Source: Gordonia malaquae NBRC 108250
GTDB lineage: Bacteria > Actinomycetota > Actinomycetes > Mycobacteriales > Mycobacteriaceae
Direction: 5' to 3'
Assembly (NCBI RefSeq): GCF_000344135.1
Contig: NZ_BAOP01000003.1
Location: 1 to 64,000 of the forward strand
DNA length: 64,000 bases
Numbering within the stretch: position 1 is the first letter of the stretch; the number at the start of each line of letters is the position of its first letter. The position numbers and the translations under genes are program-made. This document shows, piece after piece, positions 29,435 to 41,047 of this stretch. The notes under the pieces were generated by a model, which ran no database searches, had not been told where the DNA came from, and saw only the letters and a list, made by a program, of their open reading frames with translations.

Positions 29435-30297
29435 AGTTGGTTGCGCCGAAGAGATCGGTCGACCGCACGGCGGGAGCGAACGCTCCGGACTCGGTGTCGG
29501 TCGTCGTCCGTGACGCCGCGGATGTCGGCGAGTGTGTCCGCCCAGCCGAAGATGACGTCGTCGTAGATGAAGCGCATCGACATCCACCCGTCCTTGAGGG
29601 ACCGTCGATCGCGCCTGCGGTCCTTGGCGTACTGCTTTTTCGTCTCGTGATACTGCCGACCGTCGCATTCCAACAGCAGACGACCGATGCGCATGTCCGC
29701 CCATTCGTATTCGGCGATACCCGGTTGGACGACCACGTCGAAGCCGGTCGCACGCAATCGCACTCGCATGATGCTCTCGGTGCCCGACTGCGAACGCTCG
29801 TCGACCTTCTCCAACAGACCGGCCAGTCTGTACCCGGTGAACGGTTCGAGCCGGAATCGAAGGTCGTCGACCGAGGTCCCCGTCGAGTTCAGATACGAAT
29901 CGCATACGGCGATCCAGTCCTCGGCCGTCATACACGATGCCGCACATGCCAGCGCGTACTCGACCGGATCGACCGCGGTCAGTGTGGCCGGCGCGCGGCC
30001 GACCGGAGTGGTGCAGCCGGCGCGCTTCCCCGCACCGCGCAACGCCTTGCTCCGCCGCACATGGACGTTCGAATACCCCGGTGGCACCCACAGGCTGTTG
30101 AGGGTCAGCGCGGACACGCACCCGAGAACCCCACCCGCCTTGACGGCGGACACGACGGTGGGATCAGCATCGTCGAAGGCGAACCACCCCTGACGGAGTC
30201 GCCGTACCCTGCCCTGCCGGATCGCTGTGCGCAACGTCGCATCGGTGAAGCCCAAGCGGCCCATCTGCGCCCGGCTGAACACCTTCACATCCTTCAC
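29431..30297 (-). CDS. AbiEi-antitoxin-like winged helix fused to DUF559-type nuclease domain
   Basis: A protein of about 288 residues. The N-terminus (FSRAQMGRLGFTDATLRTAI, then GRVRRLRQGWFAF) is the AbiEi-antitoxin N-terminal winged-helix type. The C-terminus carries LLLECDGRQYHETKKQYAKD, then RDRRSLKDGW and FIYDDVIF, the pattern of DUF559/Vsr-like PD-(D/E)xK nucleases with likely acidic metal ligands. Such solitary fusions are common in mycobacteria and Gordonia and have no settled function. GTG 30297 is the chosen start; GTG 30288 is an alternative, and the frame up to 30660 overlaps hisE. It is divergent from hisE. Confidence 0.75.
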   Translation of the reverse strand: MKDVKVFSRAQMGRLGFTDATLRTAIRQGRVRRLRQGWFAFDDADPTVVSAVKAGGVLGCVSALTLNSLWVPPGYSNVHVRRSKALRGAGKRAGCTTPVGRAPATLTAVDPVEYALACAASCMTAEDWIAVCDSYLNSTGTSVDDLRFRLEPFTGYRLAGLLEKVDERSQSGTESIMRVRLRATGFDVVVQPGIAEYEWADMRIGRLLLECDGRQYHETKKQYAKDRRRDRRSLKDGWMSMRFIYDDVIFGWADTLADIRGVTDDDRHRVRSVRSRRAVDRSLRRNQL

Positions 30298-30366
30298 ATG
30301 AGGTAAGACGCACGACACGACCGACCGGTTCCACCGACACACTCGGGGCGTGAAACAATACGTCCC

Positions 30367-30630
30367 GTGAAGACCTTCGACGAACTGTTCGCTGAGCTGG
30401 CCGAGAAGGCGCAGACGCGCCCCGACGGGAGCGGCACCGTCGCCGCACTCGACTCCGGCATCCATACCCTCGGCAAGAAGATCATCGAAGAGGCCGGCGA
30501 AGTGTGGTTGGCCGCCGAGCATGAGTCCGACGACTCGCTCTCCGAAGAGATCTCCCAGCTCGTCTACTGGCTCCAGGTGATGATGATCAAACGTGGTCTG
30601 ACTCCCGCCGATGTCTACAAGTACCTCTGA
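30367..30630 (+). CDS. hisE: Phosphoribosyl-ATP pyrophosphatase HisE
   Basis: An 87-residue all-alpha MazG-like enzyme catalysing the second step of histidine synthesis, PR-ATP to [24 protein letters not shown] and [17 protein letters not shown] carry the E-x-x-E metal-binding helices. The GTG at 30367 gives the usual N-terminus. AACAAT (30354-30359) ends 7 nt before it, a possible leaderless -10. hisG follows after 32 bp, so the two form the usual actinobacterial hisE-hisG operon. Confidence 0.95.
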   Translation: MKTFDELFAELAEKAQTRPDGSGTVAALDSGIHTLGKKIIEEAGEVWLAAEHESDDSLSEEISQLVYWLQVMMIKRGLTPADVYKYL

Positions 30631-30662
30631 GCCGACCCGAACACCTCTAGGAACAACCACTC

Positions 30663-31511
30663 ATGTTGCGTGTTGCAGTCCCCAACAAGGGCGCGCTGTC
30701 CGAAGCCGCCGCCGCGATCCTCTCGGAGGCCGGTTACCGTAAGCGGTCCGATCCGAAGGACCTGTCGGTCATCGACGTCAACAACGACGTCGAGTTCTAC
30801 TTCCTGCGCCCGAAGGACGTCGCGATCTATGTCGGCGCGGGCACACTCGACCTCGGGATCACCGGCCGCGACCTGGCGGCCGACTCCGGTGCCGAGGTCA
30901 TCGAAGAAGTAGCGCTCGGGTTCGGGTCGTCGACGTTCCGGTATGCGGCCCCGAACGACCAGACGTGGACCGTCGACGATCTCGCGGGCAAGCGGATCGC
31001 GACGTCGTACCCCAACCTCGTCCGCCGCGACCTCGCCGCCCGCGGGATCGACGCCGAGATCATCCGGCTCGACGGCGCGGTGGAGATCTCCATCCAGCTC
31101 GGTGTGGCCGACGTCATCGCCGATGTGGTGGGTTCAGGTCGGACCCTGCGTCTACATGATCTGGCAGCCTTCGGAGAGTCTCTCTGCGATTCCGAAGCGG
31201 TCCTCATTCGGAACCCGGAGTCGGCGGAGGCGTCGAAGGCGGCCAAGCAGTTCATCGCTCGCGTGCAGGGTGTCGTGTTCGGTCAGCAGTACGTGATGAT
31301 CGACTACGACTGCCCCAAGGCGCTCCTCGACCGCGCCGTCGCCATGACGCCGGGCCTCGAATCGCCGACGGTGTCACCGATGCTCGACCCCGATTGGCTC
31401 GCGGTCCGGGCGATGGTGCCGCGCAAGACCCACCAGTCGCTCATGGACGACCTGTCGGAGATCGGCGTCCGCGCGATCCTCGCCTCCGACATCCGTTCCT
31501 GCCGCTTCTGA
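30663..31511 (+). CDS. hisG: ATP phosphoribosyltransferase HisG (long form)
   Basis: A 282-residue long-form HisG, the first committed and feedback-regulated enzyme of histidine synthesis. [11 protein letters not shown] begins the catalytic domain. DLGITGRD and the PRPP loop [22 protein letters not shown] follow. The C-terminal ACT-like domain (about residues 210-282) is the histidine-binding regulatory part and means no HisZ partner is needed. It converges on the thioesterase gene with only 9 bp between stops. Confidence 0.96.
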   Translation: MLRVAVPNKGALSEAAAAILSEAGYRKRSDPKDLSVIDVNNDVEFYFLRPKDVAIYVGAGTLDLGITGRDLAADSGAEVIEEVALGFGSSTFRYAAPNDQTWTVDDLAGKRIATSYPNLVRRDLAARGIDAEIIRLDGAVEISIQLGVADVIADVVGSGRTLRLHDLAAFGESLCDSEAVLIRNPESAEASKAAKQFIARVQGVVFGQQYVMIDYDCPKALLDRAVAMTPGLESPTVSPMLDPDWLAVRAMVPRKTHQSLMDDLSEIGVRAILASDIRSCRF

Positions 31512-31520
31512 GTGGAAGCG

Positions 31521-32378
31521 TCAACGGACGTCGACGATCATGTCCGTCTGCGCGGACCGGCCGAGGAAGCCGGCCACGTCGTACAGGTCGGCGAACGTGG
31601 CGCCGTAGCCGTCGCGTCCCACCGCGAGATCGGAGTCGAGACCCAGCCACGGGCTCGTCGGCTGTCCGACGAGGTGGACTGTCGTGTCCATGTTCATCCA
31701 TGACCACTTCGTAGGGTCCAGGCGCGTTCCGACGCCGTTGGCCACATCGAGCACGGTGAAGATCGACTCGAGGTGCGATGGCGTCTCACCTTCGACGAGC
31801 TCGCGGTCCGGCCGGATCCAGATCGACGGCGTAGAGCCGGTGCGACCCTCCTGCCGGGCGATGACGGTGGTGCCGATGAACCCGACGCGTCCCCACGCGA
31901 CGGCTTCGTCGCCCTCTGCGGGGAAGCCGACGACCTGTCGGAGGTCATCAGGTCCGGCAGGCAGCGGTTCGCGCGGGATGCTCTGGGCGTCCGCCGAGTC
32001 GGCCGCCAGGATCCGCCAGGCCACGGTGCGACCGGCGAGCCGGAACTCGCCGTCGGGCATCTGACATTCCAGTTCGGCCGTGACCTGCGAGATGCGGCGG
32101 CCGGGCCGCGACACCCAGGCGCGGACGCGGTTCACCCCCAGGCCCATGGCCCCGAGGATCTCCGTGGTCACCCGCGTGAAATGCTGGCCGTCGTCGGCGA
32201 CCGCCCGGACCATCGCACGCATCATCAGGCCTGCAGGCGGGCCGCCGTGCTGCAAGTCGGCCGACCAGACGCTGATCGTCGCTTCAGTGGGCTGGAAGTA
32301 CTCGAACTCGGCGTCGGCCCCGGCGGGCGCCGCCAGCGGGACGTAGTAGCTCGTCGCCGTCGATTCACGATCTGCCAT
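31521..32378 (-). CDS. Acyl-CoA thioesterase family protein (double hotdog)
   Basis: A 285-residue protein resembling TesB-type double-hotdog thioesterases. SVWSADLQHGGPPAGLMMRAM (about residues 36-56) is the conserved N-terminal hotdog element, and MNMDTTVHLVGQP with AQTDMIVDVR belong to the second. It probably hydrolyses fatty acyl-CoA; chain length is unknown. ATG 32378 is preferred over the frame start at 32408: TAGAGT on the minus strand (32386-32391) ends 7 nt upstream. Its -10 overlaps the opposing -10 for trmI. Confidence 0.78.
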   Translation of the reverse strand: MADRESTATSYYVPLAAPAGADAEFEYFQPTEATISVWSADLQHGGPPAGLMMRAMVRAVADDGQHFTRVTTEILGAMGLGVNRVRAWVSRPGRRISQVTAELECQMPDGEFRLAGRTVAWRILAADSADAQSIPREPLPAGPDDLRQVVGFPAEGDEAVAWGRVGFIGTTVIARQEGRTGSTPSIWIRPDRELVEGETPSHLESIFTVLDVANGVGTRLDPTKWSWMNMDTTVHLVGQPTSPWLGLDSDLAVGRDGYGATFADLYDVAGFLGRSAQTDMIVDVR

Positions 32379-32385
32379 GGGCGTC

Positions 32386-32395
32386 ACTCTATGCT
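32386..32395. promoter_or_regulatory. Overlapping divergent -10 boxes (thioesterase / trmI)
   Basis: The 10-bp sequence ACTCTATGCT reads as TAGAGT on the minus strand (32386-32391) and TATGCT on the plus strand (32390-32395). The two hexamers overlap by two bases, so the divergent promoters should be mutually exclusive in occupancy. Confidence 0.5.
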
Positions 32396-32400
32396 GATAG

Positions 32401-33273
<873 letters not shown>

Positions 33274-33304
33274 CGTAGAAACACGTAGCGATGAAGGAGG
33301 CCCG

Positions 33305-34984
33305 ATGATCCCGACTGTGCAGTCAGGCGCGGAGTCCGGTGCGAGTGGCGACAGCCCGCAGGAGCGGATCGAGAAGCTCACCACCCGGAACACGAAGCTG
33401 ACCGAACTCCTCAAGGAGGCGCGGCAGCAGTTGATCGCCCTTCGCGAAGAGGTCGACAACCTCGGCCAGCCGCCGAGCGGATACGGCGTCCTCCTCGGGG
33501 TCACCGACGGCGACACCGTCGACGTCTTCACCTCGGGCCGCAAGATGCGTCTCACCGTCTCCCCGAACATCGACACCGACACGCTGCGTCGCGGACAGTC
33601 GTTGCGGCTCAATGAAGCGCTGACTGTCGTCGAAGCGCTCGGATACGACGAGGTCGGCGAGATCTCCACCCTCCGCGAGATCCTCGCGGGCGGACGCCGC
33701 GCGCTGGTCGTCGGCCACACCGACGAAGAGCGTGTGGTGCAGTTGGCCGACGCACTCGTCCACCAGGGCGACGGTGGCGAGAGCGAGCGCAAACTGCGGC
33801 CCGGCGACTCGCTGCTCGTGGACGGCAAGGCCGGGTACGCGCTCGAACGGATCCCGAAGGCCGAAGTCGAAGACCTGGTTCTCGAAGAGGTCCCGGATGT
33901 CGACTACGAAGACATAGGCGGTCTCCGTCGTCAGATCGAACAGATCCGCGACGCCGTGGAGCTGCCGTTCCTGCACAGCGATCTCTTCGCCGAGTACTCG
34001 CTGCGGCCGCCGAAGGGAGTGCTGCTGTACGGCCCGCCCGGCAATGGCAAGACGCTCATCGCCAAAGCCGTCGCCAATTCTCTCGCTCGCCAGATCGCGC
34101 AGGCGCGCGGCGACGATTCGAGTGAGGCGAAGAGCTACTTCCTGAACATCAAGGGGCCGGAACTGCTCAACAAGTTCGTCGGTGAGACCGAGCGGCACAT
34201 CCGCTTGATCTTCCAACGTGCGCGGGAGAAGGCGTCCGAAGGCACTCCGGTGATCGTCTTCTTCGACGAGATGGATTCGATCTTCCGCACTCGTGGCTCG
34301 GGTGTCTCGTCCGACGTCGAGACCACGGTCGTGCCGCAGCTTCTGAGCGAGATAGACGGCGTCGAGGGGCTTGAGAACGTCATCGTGATCGGCGCGTCCA
34401 ACCGCGAGGACATGATCGATCCCGCCATTCTCCGACCCGGTCGACTGGACGTGAAGATCAAGATCGAACGGCCCGACGCGGAATCGGCCGTGGACATCTT
34501 CACCAAGTACTTGACCACGGATGTGCCGCTGCACGCCGACGAGGTCGCGGAGTTCGGTGGTGATCCGCAGGCCTGCGTCGACGCGATGATCCAGCGTGTG
34601 GTCGAGCGGATGTACGCCGAGACCGACGACAACCGCTTCCTCGAAGTCACGTACGCCAACGGCGACAAAGAGATCATGTACTTCAAGGACTTCAACTCGG
34701 GAGCGATGATCCAGAACATCGTCGACCGTGCCAAGAAGTACGCGATCAAAGCGCATCTCGAGAGCGGTCAGCGCGGTCTGCGGATCGGGCATCTGCTCGA
34801 CGCGATCCTCGACGAGTTCGCCGAGAACGAAGATCTCCCGAACACCACCAACCCCGACGACTGGGCCCGCATCTCGGGCAAGAAGGGCGAGCGGATCGTG
34901 TACATCCGGACGCTCGTCACCGGCAAGGGAAGTGGCGCCAGCCGCGCGATCGACACCGAATCGAATACCGGCCAATACCTGTGA
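33305..34984 (+). CDS. mpa: Proteasome-associated AAA ATPase Mpa/ARC
   Basis: A 559-residue AAA ATPase that unfolds pupylated proteins and feeds them to the 20S proteasome. Residues about 18-52 form the coiled coil that recruits Pup, followed by two OB-like beta domains. Walker A GPPGNGKT is at 243-250, with [10 protein letters not shown] as Walker B and [19 protein letters not shown] as the sensor and Arg-finger region. The C-terminus ends GQYL, matching the penultimate-Tyr tail that opens the proteasome gate. AAGGAGG precedes the ATG by 5 nt. The FHA-ABC gene follows after 81 bp. Confidence 0.97.
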   Translation: MIPTVQSGAESGASGDSPQERIEKLTTRNTKLTELLKEARQQLIALREEVDNLGQPPSGYGVLLGVTDGDTVDVFTSGRKMRLTVSPNIDTDTLRRGQSLRLNEALTVVEALGYDEVGEISTLREILAGGRRALVVGHTDEERVVQLADALVHQGDGGESERKLRPGDSLLVDGKAGYALERIPKAEVEDLVLEEVPDVDYEDIGGLRRQIEQIRDAVELPFLHSDLFAEYSLRPPKGVLLYGPPGNGKTLIAKAVANSLARQIAQARGDDSSEAKSYFLNIKGPELLNKFVGETERHIRLIFQRAREKASEGTPVIVFFDEMDSIFRTRGSGVSSDVETTVVPQLLSEIDGVEGLENVIVIGASNREDMIDPAILRPGRLDVKIKIERPDAESAVDIFTKYLTTDVPLHADEVAEFGGDPQACVDAMIQRVVERMYAETDDNRFLEVTYANGDKEIMYFKDFNSGAMIQNIVDRAKKYAIKAHLESGQRGLRIGHLLDAILDEFAENEDLPNTTNPDDWARISGKKGERIVYIRTLVTGKGSGASRAIDTESNTGQYL

Positions 34985-35065
34985 CCAGGTTCCGGGGGGG
35001 CCGGACACGCCGTGCGGTCATTCCGGTGAACGGGGTGCTCGTCATTGACCGGCTAGTCTGATTCG

Positions 35066-37723
35066 GTGACGAGCACTCCAGGTATCACTCCGCTGCAGGT
35101 TCGGGTCGGGCAAGGCAACGCTCAGGTCATCCGCACCTCGCCGGCATCCCTCGGCCGGACGCCCGACAACGAGATCGTGGTCAACCATCCGCTCGTGTCG
35201 CGCAGGCACCTGTCGGTCGAGTGGTCGGCGTCGGCCGGGTGGCAGGTCATCGATGCGGGCAGCACCAACGGCATGTATGCGAACGGGGTGCGACAGAACG
35301 TCGTGACCGTCGGCACCGGCGCTCGTGTGCAGCTCGGTGACGGCCAGACCGGACCGATCCTCGAACTCACCCCGCAGGCGCCCGCACCGAAGACGCTCAT
35401 CGGTCCGGGCGGTGATCACGCGCCACGAGCAGACGCCTCCGGTCGCCTGCCCGAGCAGCGGACCACCCCGATCCAGTCCGGCCCACAACGGGCGCAACAG
35501 CCCCCGCCGTCGTCGACGCCTCCGCCGAAACCGCCGACCCGCCCGTTGGGCGGCCCGGCGTCTGCACCGTTCGGCGCCCAGCCGGCCCAGGCTTCCCAGC
35601 ACCCGCAGTCGGCGCCGTTCCAGGCTCAGCCGGGCGAGCGGGGCTGGCGTCCGGCTCCGCGTTTCGGTGAGCTCCAGAACGCACCTCACCTCGCGGCGCT
35701 TCACCAGAACGCCTCGGCGGTGTTCCAGGTGCCGGGGGAGCTTCGCAACAATGGCCGGGAGACGATCTCCCTGTCCGGCGTCCAGTCGATCGGCCGCACC
35801 CCGGACAACGACATCGTGGTCAGCGACGTCCTCGCGTCGCGGCATCACGCGCGACTCTCGTCCAGCCCACAGGGACTGCTCCTCGAAGATCTGGGCAGCG
35901 TCAACGGCACGTTCGTCAACGGCCAACGTGTCATGGCGCACCGACTCAGCGAGAACGACGTCGTCACGATCGGAAACTCCGACTTCGTGATGTCCGGCGG
36001 GGCACTCGTCCGAGGCCGCCCGCAGGTCGAGGTGGCAGGCGGTGTCCAGGTCGACTCGGTGAGTCTCACCATCGACGGCAAGACACTCCTCAACGACATC
36101 TCGTTCAACGCCGCCCCAGGCACGCTGACGGCCATCATCGGTCCGTCGGGTGCGGGCAAGTCGACGGTGTCGAAGATCGTCGCCGGTCTCGGAAACCCGA
36201 CCGTCGGTCTCGTCACGTTCGAGGGACGTGGCGTGCACACCGAGTACGAGGCGCTCCGCACGCGTATCGGCATGGTCCCGCAGGACGACGTCCTGCACCG
36301 CAAGCTCACGCTCCGCCAGGCCCTCCGGTATGCGGCCGAACTACGGCTCCCCGCCGACTTGAGCACGGCCGACCGCGATCAGGTGATCGACGGCGTGCTC
36401 AGTGAGTTGCAGCTCACCGAGCATGTAGACACCCGGGTCGACAAACTGTCCGGCGGTCAGCGAAAGCGCGCGTCCGTCGCGATGGAACTCCTGACAGGTC
36501 CGTCATTGCTGATCCTCGACGAGCCGACCTCGGGACTCGACCCCGCGCTCGATCGTCAGGTGATGCAGACACTGCGCCGACTCGCCGACGCCGGTCGTGT
36601 GGTGCTTGTGGTCACCCACTCACTGACGTACTTGAGCCTGTGCGACCAGGTGCTCCTTCTCGCACCAGGTGGCAAGACCGCCTACTGCGGTGCTCCGAAG
36701 GAGGTCGGAGCAGAGCTCGGCACCACCGATTGGGCGGAGATCTTCGCGTTCACCGCCGATCAGCCCGACGCCGCGTGGGCGCGTTACCGACAGCGGCATC
36801 CGCACACGTCGAAACCGCCCGCGGCGCCGCCGAGCGGGCCGCCGATCACGGTGCCGCAGGCCTCCGGTGGGCGACAGGCGAGCACGGTGTTCCGCAGGCA
36901 GCTCCGCTTGATCCTCGCCGACCGCGGCTATCTCGTGTTCTTGCTGCTGTTGCCGATCGTTCTCGGTCTGCTGACGAAGGTGATCCCGGGCGACCTCGGC
37001 TTCGGCAAGGCCGAGGTAGGTCTGCCGGGGCCGGGCGAACTGCCGAAGGTCTCGGTGGAAGCGGTCCAGCTTCTTGTCGTCCTGGTGATCGGTGCCGCCT
37101 TCATGGGTGCCGCGCTGACGGTCCGAGATCTCGTCGGCGAACGCCCCATCTTCGAGCGGGAGCGTGCGGTCGGCCTCCGTCCCGGTGCCTACCTCGTGGC
37201 CAAGGTAGTCGTGTTCTTCCTGCTCACTGCGGTGCAGAGCGCGATCATGCTGGGCATCTGCTTCGCCCTCAAGGGGGTTCCGGAGGAAGGCGGCGTGTTC
37301 CTTCCGCCGCCGGTCGCGCTGTTCGCGGCGATCACCGCACTCGCGTGTGTCAGCACACTCGTCGGTCTCGCGATCTCGTCGATGGTGAAGTCGAACGAAC
37401 AGACGATGCCGCCGTTGGTCATCGTCGTGATGGTGCAACTCGTGTTCTGCGGCGGACTGTTCCCGATCACTGCGGCCGGCGCCGCTCAACTCGGGTGGAT
37501 CTTCCCGGCCTACTGGGGTTACACGGCCGCCGCTCAGGCTGTCGACATCCCGAAGATCAATCCCGATGCGGCGCAAGTGAAGACGACTCAGACCGAGAGC
37601 ATGAAGTATCCGCTGTGGGAGCCGACCGCAACGCACATGATGATCTCCTACGGTGTGCTCGCACTGATGGCCGCACTGCTCATCGGGCTGGTGTACTCGC
37701 GCCTGCGGCTGCGTCGACGCTGA
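35066..37723 (+). CDS. Double-FHA ABC transporter (Rv1747-like)
   Basis: An 885-residue fusion exporter. FHA domain 1 (about residues 25-105) has [19 protein letters not shown] and [11 protein letters not shown] Pro/Gln-rich linker (about 110-215) follows. FHA domain 2 (about 230-310) has [19 protein letters not shown] and [10 protein letters not shown]. The ABC domain has Walker [10 protein letters not shown] at 359-367, LSGGQRKR and [12 protein letters not shown]. The last 270 residues are an ABC-2/ABCG-type membrane domain with about six helices. Rv1747, with this layout, is controlled by Ser/Thr kinase phosphorylation of its linker. The cargo is unknown. TAGTCT (35054-35059) ends 6 nt before GTG 35066. 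Confidence 0.92.
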   Translation: MTSTPGITPLQVRVGQGNAQVIRTSPASLGRTPDNEIVVNHPLVSRRHLSVEWSASAGWQVIDAGSTNGMYANGVRQNVVTVGTGARVQLGDGQTGPILELTPQAPAPKTLIGPGGDHAPRADASGRLPEQRTTPIQSGPQRAQQPPPSSTPPPKPPTRPLGGPASAPFGAQPAQASQHPQSAPFQAQPGERGWRPAPRFGELQNAPHLAALHQNASAVFQVPGELRNNGRETISLSGVQSIGRTPDNDIVVSDVLASRHHARLSSSPQGLLLEDLGSVNGTFVNGQRVMAHRLSENDVVTIGNSDFVMSGGALVRGRPQVEVAGGVQVDSVSLTIDGKTLLNDISFNAAPGTLTAIIGPSGAGKSTVSKIVAGLGNPTVGLVTFEGRGVHTEYEALRTRIGMVPQDDVLHRKLTLRQALRYAAELRLPADLSTADRDQVIDGVLSELQLTEHVDTRVDKLSGGQRKRASVAMELLTGPSLLILDEPTSGLDPALDRQVMQTLRRLADAGRVVLVVTHSLTYLSLCDQVLLLAPGGKTAYCGAPKEVGAELGTTDWAEIFAFTADQPDAAWARYRQRHPHTSKPPAAPPSGPPITVPQASGGRQASTVFRRQLRLILADRGYLVFLLLLPIVLGLLTKVIPGDLGFGKAEVGLPGPGELPKVSVEAVQLLVVLVIGAAFMGAALTVRDLVGERPIFERERAVGLRPGAYLVAKVVVFFLLTAVQSAIMLGICFALKGVPEEGGVFLPPPVALFAAITALACVSTLVGLAISSMVKSNEQTMPPLVIVVMVQLVFCGGLFPITAAGAAQLGWIFPAYWGYTAAAQAVDIPKINPDAAQVKTTQTESMKYPLWEPTATHMMISYGVLALMAALLIGLVYSRLRLRRR

Positions 37724-37739
37724 CCGTTACGCTGAACTC

Positions 37740-39245
37740 ATGGAGCGCATCATCGGCACGGAGGTCGAGTACGGCATCTCGGCGCCCGGAGACCCCTCGG
37801 CGAACCCGATCATGACCTCGACGCAGGCCGTTCTCGCGTATGCGGCGGCCGCATCGGTCCCGCGGCGTGACCGTCGGACGAGGTGGGACTACGAGGAGGA
37901 GTCGCCAATGCGCGACGCCCGCGGGTTCGACCTCGGGCGCCATTCGGGGCCCGCGCCGATCATCGACGCCGATGAGATCGGCGCGGCGAATATGATCCTC
38001 ACCAACGGTGCGCGGCTCTACGTCGACCATGCGCACCCGGAGTACTCGGCGCCCGAGGTCACCGATCCGCTCGACGCCGTGATCTGGGACAAGGCGGGGG
38101 AGCGAGTGATGGAGGAGGCCGCGCGTTTCGTCGCCAGCGTCCCGGGCGCTCCTCGCCTGCAGCTGTACAAGAACAACATCGACGGCAAGGGCGCGTCGTA
38201 CGGCACCCACGAGAATTACCTCATGCGACGGGACACCCCGTTCGAAGCCGTCATCACCGGGTTGATGCCCTTCTTCGCGTCACGTCAGGTGATCACCGGT
38301 TCGGGTCGTGTCGGGATCGGGCAGCGGGGGGAGGAGCCCGGTTATCAGCTGTCGCAGCGGGCCGACTACATCGAGGTGGAAGTCGGGCTGGAGACGACTC
38401 TCAAGCGCGGCATCATCAACACGCGGGACGAACCGCACGCCGACCCTGACAAGTACCGTCGCCTGCACGTCATCATCGGCGACGCTAATCTCGCCGAGAC
38501 CGCGACGTACCTCAAGGTCGGCACCACCTCCCTCGTCCTCGACTTGATCGAGGCGGGCGTCGACCTGTCCGACCTGGCGCTCGCCTGGCCGGTGGACGCC
38601 GTGCACCAGATCAGCCACGACCCCTCACTGCGAGCGACGGTGGCTCTCGCCGACGGTCGTGAGATGACCGGTCTGGCACTGCAACGCGAGTACCTCGCAC
38701 GCGTGACGGCGTTCCATCACGACCGGGACTCCGGCGACGAGCGCGCCGCGCACGTGATCGAGACCTGGGCCGACGTGCTCGACAAGCTCGAACGCGACCC
38801 CATGGAATGCGCAGACATCCTCGACTGGCCTGCGAAGCTCCGCCTGCTGGAGGGATTCCGGCAGCGTGAAGGACTGTCCTGGTCGGCGTCACGCCTGCAG
38901 CTCATCGATCTGCAGTACTCGGACGTCCGGCTCGACAAGGGGCTGTACAACCGACTGGTGGCCCGGGGCTCGATGAAGCGTCTCGTGACCGAAGAGCAGG
39001 TGCTCGCCGCGGTCGCGAACGCACCCGAGTCGACCAGGGCCTACTTCCGCGGGGAGTCGGTCCGCCGATTCGGCGCCGACATCGCGGCCGCGAGCTGGGA
39101 CTCGGTGATCTTCGACGTCGGATCGGACAACCTGGTCCGCATACCGATGCCGGAACCGTTGCGCGGCACCAGAAAGCATGTTGGTGAACTGTTGGAGTCC
39201 GCGACGTCGGCAGCCGCTTTGGTCGAGGAGCTCACTGCGGGCTGA
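37740..39245 (+). CDS. dop: Deamidase/depupylase Dop
   Basis: A 501-residue carboxylate-amine-ligase-fold enzyme that deamidates the C-terminal Gln of Pup and also removes Pup from substrates. [11 protein letters not shown] begins the ATP/Mg site. Dop is distinguished from PafA by its insertion loop ([18 protein letters not shown], about residues 49-66). [14 protein letters not shown] and [17 protein letters not shown] are catalytic elements. A TACGCT hexamer (37728-37733) ends 6 nt before the ATG, giving a leaderless start. Pup follows after 78 bp. Confidence 0.96.
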   Translation: MERIIGTEVEYGISAPGDPSANPIMTSTQAVLAYAAAASVPRRDRRTRWDYEEESPMRDARGFDLGRHSGPAPIIDADEIGAANMILTNGARLYVDHAHPEYSAPEVTDPLDAVIWDKAGERVMEEAARFVASVPGAPRLQLYKNNIDGKGASYGTHENYLMRRDTPFEAVITGLMPFFASRQVITGSGRVGIGQRGEEPGYQLSQRADYIEVEVGLETTLKRGIINTRDEPHADPDKYRRLHVIIGDANLAETATYLKVGTTSLVLDLIEAGVDLSDLALAWPVDAVHQISHDPSLRATVALADGREMTGLALQREYLARVTAFHHDRDSGDERAAHVIETWADVLDKLERDPMECADILDWPAKLRLLEGFRQREGLSWSASRLQLIDLQYSDVRLDKGLYNRLVARGSMKRLVTEEQVLAAVANAPESTRAYFRGESVRRFGADIAAASWDSVIFDVGSDNLVRIPMPEPLRGTRKHVGELLESATSAAALVEELTAG

Positions 39246-39284
39246 AACCGGCGGTTCGCGGCCTCGGGCCCGGTGCGGCACCGG

Positions 39285-39290
39285 TAGGGT
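39285..39290 (+). promoter_or_regulatory. Candidate -10 of the pup-prcBA promoter
   Basis: TAGGGT lies 33 bp before the pup start, leaving a short leader with the strong ribosome site AGGAGG. It would drive pup, prcB and prcA as a unit apart from dop. Confidence 0.4.
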
Positions 39291-39323
39291 TGATCACACG
39301 ACGATCCTTTCCAGGAGGCGAAG

Positions 39324-39515
39324 ATGGCGCAGGAGCAGACCAACCGCGGTGGCGGCGCAGGTGACGACGACGTGATCGGTGGCGGAGCCGCCGGTCAGGA
39401 ACGCCGCGAGAAGCTCACCGAGGAGACCGACGATCTGCTGGACGAGATCGACGACGTCCTCGAGGAGAACGCCGAAGACTTCGTGAAGGCCTACGTCCAG
39501 AAGGGCGGGCAGTGA
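39324..39515 (+). CDS. pup: Prokaryotic ubiquitin-like protein Pup
   Basis: A 63-residue, very acidic, largely disordered protein tag. The C-terminal half ([20 protein letters not shown]) is the helix-forming region bound by the Mpa coiled coil. The end is KGGQ, so Dop must deamidate the final Gln to Glu before PafA can ligate it to lysines. AGGAGG precedes the ATG by 7 nt. Its TGA overlaps the prcB GTG start (GTGA), so Pup and proteasome are translationally coupled. Confidence 0.97.
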   Translation: MAQEQTNRGGGAGDDDVIGGGAAGQERREKLTEETDDLLDEIDDVLEENAEDFVKAYVQKGGQ

Positions 39516-40336
39516 TCGCCGATCGCGGCGGCCGCTCAACACACGACATCTCGTCGTTCACCGAGTTCTTGCGGGTCACCGCCCCTGATCGATTGCCCGG
39601 CGCAACCGCTTTCGGGGGTGCGCCGATCAACGTTGAACAGGTGCCGCACGGCACCACGATTGTGGCGATCGCCTACCGAGGCGGCGTGATCCTCGCCGGT
39701 GATCGGCGCGCGACGATGGGGAACCTGATCGCCACGCGCGACGTCGAGAAGGTGTACGTCACCGACGAGTATTCTGCGGCGGGCATCGCGGGCACGGCCG
39801 GCATCGCCATCGAGATGGTGCGGCTGTTCGCGGTTGAACTCGAGCACTACGAGAAGATCGAGGGCGTTCGGCTCACTCTCGACGGCAAGGCGTCACGCCT
39901 GGCCTCGATGGTGCGGGGCAACCTCGGCGCCGCCCTTCAGGGACTCGCGGCGATTCCGCTGCTCGTCGGCTACGAACCGGCCGACGACGACCAACGACGG
40001 GGACGGATCTTCTCGTTCGACGTCGCCGGCTCGCGGCACGAGGAACGCGGCGGCTACGAGGCGATCGGATCGGGCTCGGTGTTCGCGCGATCATCTCTCA
40101 AGAAGTCGTACCGGTCGGACCTGACCGCTGCCGAGGCGCTCTCGGCAGCAGTCGAGGCTCTGTACGATGCGGCCGACGACGACTCCGCCACCGGCGGACC
40201 GGACCTCGTCCGACGGATCTTCCCGACGGCCGTGCGCATCGACGACGACGGCGCTCTCGCCGTCGAGGAGTCGGAGATCGCGGCCGCCGCGCAAGCCGTC
40301 ATCGACCGACGCGTCGAGCGGGAGGAGAACGCATGA
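39512..40336 (+). CDS. prcB: 20S proteasome beta subunit PrcB
   Basis: A 274-residue catalytic subunit. A 47-residue propeptide ends at HG, and Thr48 of the following [12 protein letters not shown] would be the N-terminal nucleophile after autocleavage. AGDRRATMG and the Lys of VEKVY give the remaining catalytic framework. [12 protein letters not shown] is a late conserved loop. The GTG start overlaps the pup stop, and the TGA stop overlaps prcA (ATGA), so the cluster is fully coupled. Confidence 0.97.
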   Translation: MIADRGGRSTHDISSFTEFLRVTAPDRLPGATAFGGAPINVEQVPHGTTIVAIAYRGGVILAGDRRATMGNLIATRDVEKVYVTDEYSAAGIAGTAGIAIEMVRLFAVELEHYEKIEGVRLTLDGKASRLASMVRGNLGAALQGLAAIPLLVGYEPADDDQRRGRIFSFDVAGSRHEERGGYEAIGSGSVFARSSLKKSYRSDLTAAEALSAAVEALYDAADDDSATGGPDLVRRIFPTAVRIDDDGALAVEESEIAAAAQAVIDRRVEREENA

Positions 40337-41046
40337 CGTTTCCGTACTATGCGAGCGCCGAACAGATCATGCGTGATCGTTCGGAGCTCGCGCGAAAGGG
40401 CATCGCGCGCGGGCGCAGTGTCATCGCGGTGACGTATGCCGACGGAGTGCTGTTCGTCGCGCACAATCCGTCCAACACCCTTCGGAAGATCAGTGAGATC
40501 TACGACCGGATCGGGTTCGCGGCGGTCGGCAAGTACAACGAGTTCGAGAGCCTTCGCAAAGCCGGAATTCAGCTGGCTGATCTCCGCGGGTACTCCTACG
40601 ACCGAGCCGACGTGACCGGATTGTCCCTCGCGAGCGCGTACGCGAACACTCTCGGCACGGTCTTCACCGAACAGGCGAAGCCGTTCGAGGTCGAGTTGTG
40701 CGTCGCCGAAGTGGGTCGCGTCGGGAGCACCACACCGTCGCAGTTGTACCGCATCGGATACGACGGCTCGATCGTGGACGAACGGTCGTTCCTGGTCATG
40801 GGCGGATCCACCGAACCGGTGATCGCCGCGATGAAGGACTCGTACCGGCCCGACATGACCCTCGCCGAGGCGTTGCGAGTGTCCGCTCTGGCGCTCGCAC
40901 CGGTGAATGCGGATGCCGAGGGCGCGGAGGCGGCGCCGTTGACCGCCGACGACATCGAGGCCGCCGTCCTCGACCGAACCCGACCGCGGAGAGCGTTCCG
41001 ACGTCTCACCGACGACCGGGTGACAGCACTGCTTCGAGAGGACTGA
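40333..41046 (+). CDS. prcA: 20S proteasome alpha subunit PrcA
   Basis: A 237-residue structural subunit forming the outer rings and gate of the 20S core. [23 protein letters not shown] is the typical N-terminal gating and H0 helix region. [19 protein letters not shown] follows. It has no N-terminal catalytic Thr, as expected. The C-terminus is charged ([18 protein letters not shown]). The start overlaps the prcB stop by 4 bp, and pafA begins 1 bp after the stop. Confidence 0.97.
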   Translation: MTFPYYASAEQIMRDRSELARKGIARGRSVIAVTYADGVLFVAHNPSNTLRKISEIYDRIGFAAVGKYNEFESLRKAGIQLADLRGYSYDRADVTGLSLASAYANTLGTVFTEQAKPFEVELCVAEVGRVGSTTPSQLYRIGYDGSIVDERSFLVMGGSTEPVIAAMKDSYRPDMTLAEALRVSALALAPVNADAEGAEAAPLTADDIEAAVLDRTRPRRAFRRLTDDRVTALLRED

Positions 41047-41047
41047 C

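Noticed and set aside
29378..30121. 247-residue minus-strand frame overlapping the AbiEi/DUF559 gene
   Set aside because: Alternative-frame shadow; its end runs through the inverted repeat and it shows no domain.
33323..35008. 561-residue minus-strand open frame opposite mpa
   Set aside because: Antisense to an intact AAA ATPase; no start signal or family motif.
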